Shown here in pieces: positions 60,678 to 64,000 of a DNA stretch of 64,000 bases. Position numbers and translations under genes: made by a program. The stretch's first letter is position 1. Every line of letters begins with the position of its first letter. Source of the DNA: Nectonema munidae (Eukaryota > Nematomorpha > Nectonematoida > Nectonematidae); assembly GCA_030549495.1 (NCBI GenBank), contig JAUIRK010000176.1:62001-126000 (forward strand). Reading direction: 5' to 3'. Under the pieces are notes generated by a model. That model searched no databases, was not told where the DNA came from, and saw only the letters and a program-made list of their open reading frames with translations.

Positions 60678-63029
60678 ATGTCTCTGCCGCCACTTTATCG
60701 AGTTGGAGATTATATCTACAGCGATCATCATGACTCTCTCAATCAAATATACTCTGTGCGAAGGATAGAAGAATTATTTAAAACGAATAACGGAAGTAAC
60801 TTGGAGGTCAGGGTCATGTGTTTTTATAGGCGCTGTGACTTACCTTCTTCTCTACTCCAACTCAACGACAAAAATTATAGCATGTTTTACGGTACTAGCA
60901 CTTCAGCAGAGCCTCTTCAATCTTCCATTGATGATAGCTCTCATATCGAGAAGGATAATAAAGGCGAGAATGATTTAAAGTGTTTTAGTAATTTTAGTGA
61001 AAGGCTGAATAATGAAGAGATTAAACAATTGAAGCAAAGAGAGTTATTTCTATCTCGGCAGTATGAAACGATTCCGGCTAATTTGATCAAAGGCAAATGT
61101 ATGGTAACACTTTTAAACGAAACGGAATCACTTAAAACATATATCAATACCCCTGATCTCTTCTTTTACTCTCTAGTTTACGATCCTAATGCAAAGACTC
61201 TCACAGCTGATCGCGGCGAAATAAGGGTTGGGCCTAAGTTCCAAGCGAATGTGCTCGAATTCATTGAACCAAGTGAAAAGGATAGTTTGGACAGTCCAAT
61301 AGGCGAAACCTTGGTTTGGAAGCCGAGTAACTCTCTCACATCCACAGAGGTGGAGCAATTTATTATCGCGACAAGGTCAGTGGGCACATTTGGAAGAGCT
61401 TTAGATTGTAGTTCCTGTGTGAAATCTCCAAGCTTGCATGGCGTAGCTGCTAATGCCTCTAGAGATATAACCTTGTTCCATGCATGCAATTTGTTACACC
61501 AGGCGAACTATGATCTAGGCCTGGCGCTAAAGTTGCTGATTCCTGAAACAGGTCCTTACATCTGCAAAGATGAGCTGGAAATGTGGTCCGCTGCCGAAGC
61601 CAGCCTCTTCGAAGAAGCACTAGAGAAGTATGGAAAAGACTTCAACGACATTAGAACCGATTTCTTTCCATGGAAAACGATGAAGGCTGTTATAGAGTAT
61701 TATTACATGTGGAAAACAACAGATAGGTATTTGCAACAAAGAAAGATCAAAGTAATAGAAGAAGAAAAGAAGGTAAAAGAAATAACGATTCCTAATAATA
61801 TTACACAGTCCAATGAAGACGCTCTCAAAGAAAATGAGCATCAACGTCTTTCTTCCATGTCTCGTGTCAAAAGTTGTGAAAAATGTCTGACCAAAAATAG
61901 TGTGCAGTGGTTTATCTTACCTGGTAGTCTTGGACAGACTTCGATATCTCCATTGCTCGTATGCTCAACGTGTTGGCCTGTGATTAAAAAATACGGATCG
62001 ACTCATAACGTTGATGGTTTTGTTGCGAGTGCAACTAATTCAAGTAATTTTGAAAGTGCGACAGATAAAGATGATTCCAACACTGAGTTTGCCTGTGATA
62101 AATGCAATAAAGTTTTCCATCGTCAGGAAAGATTGTTAGCGCATAAGGCGACGCATCATCTCTTCGTTTGCACGTATGAATCTTGTCAAAGTAAAGAATT
62201 CAACCACAAATCTCAGCTTGTGAGACACTTAGCAACGATGCATCATAGTAACTCTCTTAATTCTGCATTATCAACTTCACCGCATGCTACATCTAACCCT
62301 AATGCTACTTCCCAAACAACAAAATCTCTTTCCAAAACATGTCCTCCTTTTTTCTTACTTACAACCCAGCTTACCAAGCTTTCTCGTATCATCTGTAAAG
62401 GGATCTTTAATGTTAAGCGCGCTGGAAGAACTCCACTTCTCCCTATTAACATCGCAGCAATTAAAGCTCAATGTCAAGAAAAGTTGAATAGTGAAAATTC
62501 GCGTTTATCTCTTACTGAACTACAAACTCACATTTCAACATCTCTATCGAAGTACAAAAGTAGTAACAGTTCCAACAAAAATGACTCTCTTTCAAGCGTT
62601 GTTCAGCGCATCAATGATTCGAATAAAAAGTCACTCGCAATTATCGACCCTGTTACAAGCGATTCCGAGGCGTTCATCGCTAGTAATACTCTTGATAACA
62701 ACGAGTCAGCCATGCAACGTACCCAAGAAAAGACTGAAGTCGAGAACAAACGTGTCAAAGTTGTTAATACCAACATTTCCCTAGCCCCCGCCTCTCCATC
62801 TGCCAACATGGTGAGTTGTGGGGCGGGTGTGGCTCCTGCTCCAACCCCCGTGGGAAGCATTCCTCCCACACCAACTACGAATACTCCTTCCAACGCTCCT
62901 TCCGATATCTACTTCACTTCTACGTCAAAGATCAAAGAAATGCGCAAAGGATTAAGCTCAGTCGCTTTGAAAAAAGCGTGTCGCAAGCCATGGATTTTAA
63001 TTTTTTCGCTATCCCCTCAACTTCAATAA
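60678..63029 (+). CDS. MTA: Metastasis-associated protein (MTA), NuRD subunit
   Basis: Predicted 783-residue chromatin protein; MTA scaffolds HDAC1/2 and RBBP4/7 in the NuRD complex. Domains: BAH (about 5-165, YRVGDYIYSD, RELFLSRQYETIPANLIKGK, CMVTLLNETESLKTY); ELM2 (about 178-285, GEIRVGPKFQA, ARALDCSS-like RALDCSSCVKSPSLH); SANT (about 300-350, EALEKYGKDFNDIRTDFFPW, IEYYYMWKTTDRY); GATA-type zinc finger CEKC(400-403)...CSTC(429-432). Two C2H2 fingers follow at 473-493 and 498-522. The MTA R1 domain, which recruits RBBP proteins, is at 556-602 (LLPINIAAIKAQCQEKL). The C-terminal motif DIYFTSTSKIKEMRKGLSSV is at 743-762. The start codon puts YRVGDY at residue 7, as in other MTAs. The ORF is continuous, although MTA genes usually have many introns. 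The final residues after RKPW differ from the family's usual tail. Confidence 0.94.
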   Translation: MSLPPLYRVGDYIYSDHHDSLNQIYSVRRIEELFKTNNGSNLEVRVMCFYRRCDLPSSLLQLNDKNYSMFYGTSTSAEPLQSSIDDSSHIEKDNKGENDLKCFSNFSERLNNEEIKQLKQRELFLSRQYETIPANLIKGKCMVTLLNETESLKTYINTPDLFFYSLVYDPNAKTLTADRGEIRVGPKFQANVLEFIEPSEKDSLDSPIGETLVWKPSNSLTSTEVEQFIIATRSVGTFGRALDCSSCVKSPSLHGVAANASRDITLFHACNLLHQANYDLGLALKLLIPETGPYICKDELEMWSAAEASLFEEALEKYGKDFNDIRTDFFPWKTMKAVIEYYYMWKTTDRYLQQRKIKVIEEEKKVKEITIPNNITQSNEDALKENEHQRLSSMSRVKSCEKCLTKNSVQWFILPGSLGQTSISPLLVCSTCWPVIKKYGSTHNVDGFVASATNSSNFESATDKDDSNTEFACDKCNKVFHRQERLLAHKATHHLFVCTYESCQSKEFNHKSQLVRHLATMHHSNSLNSALSTSPHATSNPNATSQTTKSLSKTCPPFFLLTTQLTKLSRIICKGIFNVKRAGRTPLLPINIAAIKAQCQEKLNSENSRLSLTELQTHISTSLSKYKSSNSSNKNDSLSSVVQRINDSNKKSLAIIDPVTSDSEAFIASNTLDNNESAMQRTQEKTEVENKRVKVVNTNISLAPASPSANMVSCGAGVAPAPTPVGSIPPTPTTNTPSNAPSDIYFTSTSKIKEMRKGLSSVALKKACRKPWILIFSLSPQLQ

Positions 63030-63569
63030 TGTTTAGAATCAACAAACATCCCCTACAACTCATGTGTGTAATAGTAATTCTTGAGCTTCACACGAACCTA
63101 CTCATTACACAACTTCACTGTAATAAATCTATCGAGTCTGTTTCTCTCTTCCCTACATATTTATTGTAAATTTTTTGATCAATCATTGCAGTTAAACTAT
63201 GAACCTTTATTATATGATATTTTATCTTTTTTACTGTCCAAGTTTCATGGTTATTTTTAAATATATTTTATCCCACATTATACCTATTCCTTTCCACCTT
63301 GTATTCTTTGATTAATATTATTTATTTATTTTATAATTTTTAGAAAATAAATAATTTAAATCTATTTACTTTAATTATTTAACAACCTTCATTTTTATGA
63401 TCCAGGAATTCCAGTATACCTGAAAAGTCAGGGAATTTTAAGATATTTTAGGGATTTTACTTGTTTTTCAGGTAATTTTATATAAATTTGTAATATTTTT
63501 TAATAATTTCTACTTGCACTAACGTTGATGTTTATCGTTGGATTAAATTAACTTCTTAATGACAAAAAG
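63030..63569. other. MTA 3' flank; short repeat-like stretch at 63405-63480
   Basis: 63420-63480 has GAAAAGTCAGGGAATTTTA and TTTTAGGGATTTTACTTG, an internally repetitive stretch of a kind often dispersed in animal genomes. No ORF of note. Confidence 0.4.
63346..63351 (+). promoter_or_regulatory. Possible polyadenylation signal for MTA
   Basis: AATAAA about 320 bases after the MTA stop, the first clear one in the 3' flank. Confidence 0.5.
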
Positions 63570-64000
63570 CTGTTTTCAATCCTGATTGGATTAACCAAGA
63601 AGTTTGTCCACAGTTTTGTGAAAGTTGTTAAAGATACAAACAGAAAAGTTTTTTGCAGTGTTTCTGAAAGCTGTCTCTTTCACATCACCAGCTTATTAGT
63701 AACAGCTCTACTCTTACTGACAAATTTTTTAAAACAGCAAACTATAGTGATAAAACCGAAAGTGTTGTAACTAGTGCTACGCAGATGAAATGGGAAAGCA
63801 TCGATAAAAAAATTACGTCCCATGTTCGCAAGGATACTATTATAAAAGCTGAAATTTATTAGGCTTTAAAAATGATTAAAGGGCATTATCCTTATAATTC
63901 TTCTAGAAATATAACTGAAAATTTAGATTGATTTTTCTTTGGAGTAATATTGCAAAAAATGTACATTTAGAGCAACAAAAATGGCTTATATGATTACACA
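63570..64000 (+). pseudogene. hAT-like transposase N-terminal fragment, runs off the window
   Basis: Reading at 63690-63900 gives LISNSSTLTDKFFKTANYSD, TSATQMKWESIDKKITSHVR and DTIIKAEIY then ALKMIKGHYPYNSSRNI after a TAG, resembling BED-finger hAT-like proteins whose text after the finger is ...V..AEILW.LK...SH.S..S. The TAG stands where Trp is usual. Frame changes before 63690 separate the finger region. The 3' part is outside the window. Confidence 0.5.

Noticed and set aside
62816-63169. 117-codon plus-strand ORF overlapping the MTA 3' end
   Set aside because: Shadow frame of MTA; the conserved C-terminal motif lies in the MTA frame.

Overview
The window is AT-rich metazoan DNA (roughly 70% A+T by eye) that is gene-poor and packed with transposon remains. 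It holds only two intact host genes, both on the + strand and both intronless as written: a THO complex subunit 1 gene (44582-46651) and a metastasis-associated (MTA) protein gene of the NuRD complex (60678-63029). The remainder is a graveyard of hAT, pogo/Tigger, mariner-like, Merlin and piggyBac-like DNA transposons, LINEs, tRNA-derived SINEs and one broken Ty3/Gypsy LTR retrotransposon. The mix suits an arthropod; a copepod-type crustacean genome is my guess, from composition and element mix only.

Layout: 1-1200 hAT remnant; 1640-2235 LINE scrap and SINE; 2326-5467 Ty3/Gypsy fossil whose gag side is interrupted by a 4.7-kb TTAA-flanked element (5468-10135); 12085-18030 a hAT fragment, an older relative of that element and a younger inverted copy nested inside (13620-16630); 20376-24620 MITEs, a folded tandem repeat and a second SINE; 24213-31020 hAT, Tigger, mariner and ZMYM1-type hAT scraps, with two homopolymer-rich blocks that look like bad assembly; 33048-34740 hAT; 35234-39857 a third copy of the TTAA element; 40170-42820 hAT; 44582-46651 THOC1; 46820-54045 hAT, Tigger, MITE, LINE, a short hAT and a Merlin element; 54580-57600 LINE split by a hAT; 58570-59210 Tigger; 60678-63029 MTA; 63570-64000 transposase scrap.

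The most unusual feature is the TTAA-flanked family (three full copies, one older split copy, one fragment). Copies start CCCTATTAG or CCCTATCC and end CTAATAGGG, as in piggyBac, but have no transposase ORF. Inside they carry G-run/C-run hairpins at the ends and two unrelated tandem arrays of about 150 bp, one on each side of a unique core. They look like large non-autonomous elements that spread satellite-like DNA.

The two host genes have no operon-like relation. THOC1 acts in co-transcriptional mRNP assembly and export; MTA scaffolds the histone deacetylase module of NuRD. Both are nuclear.
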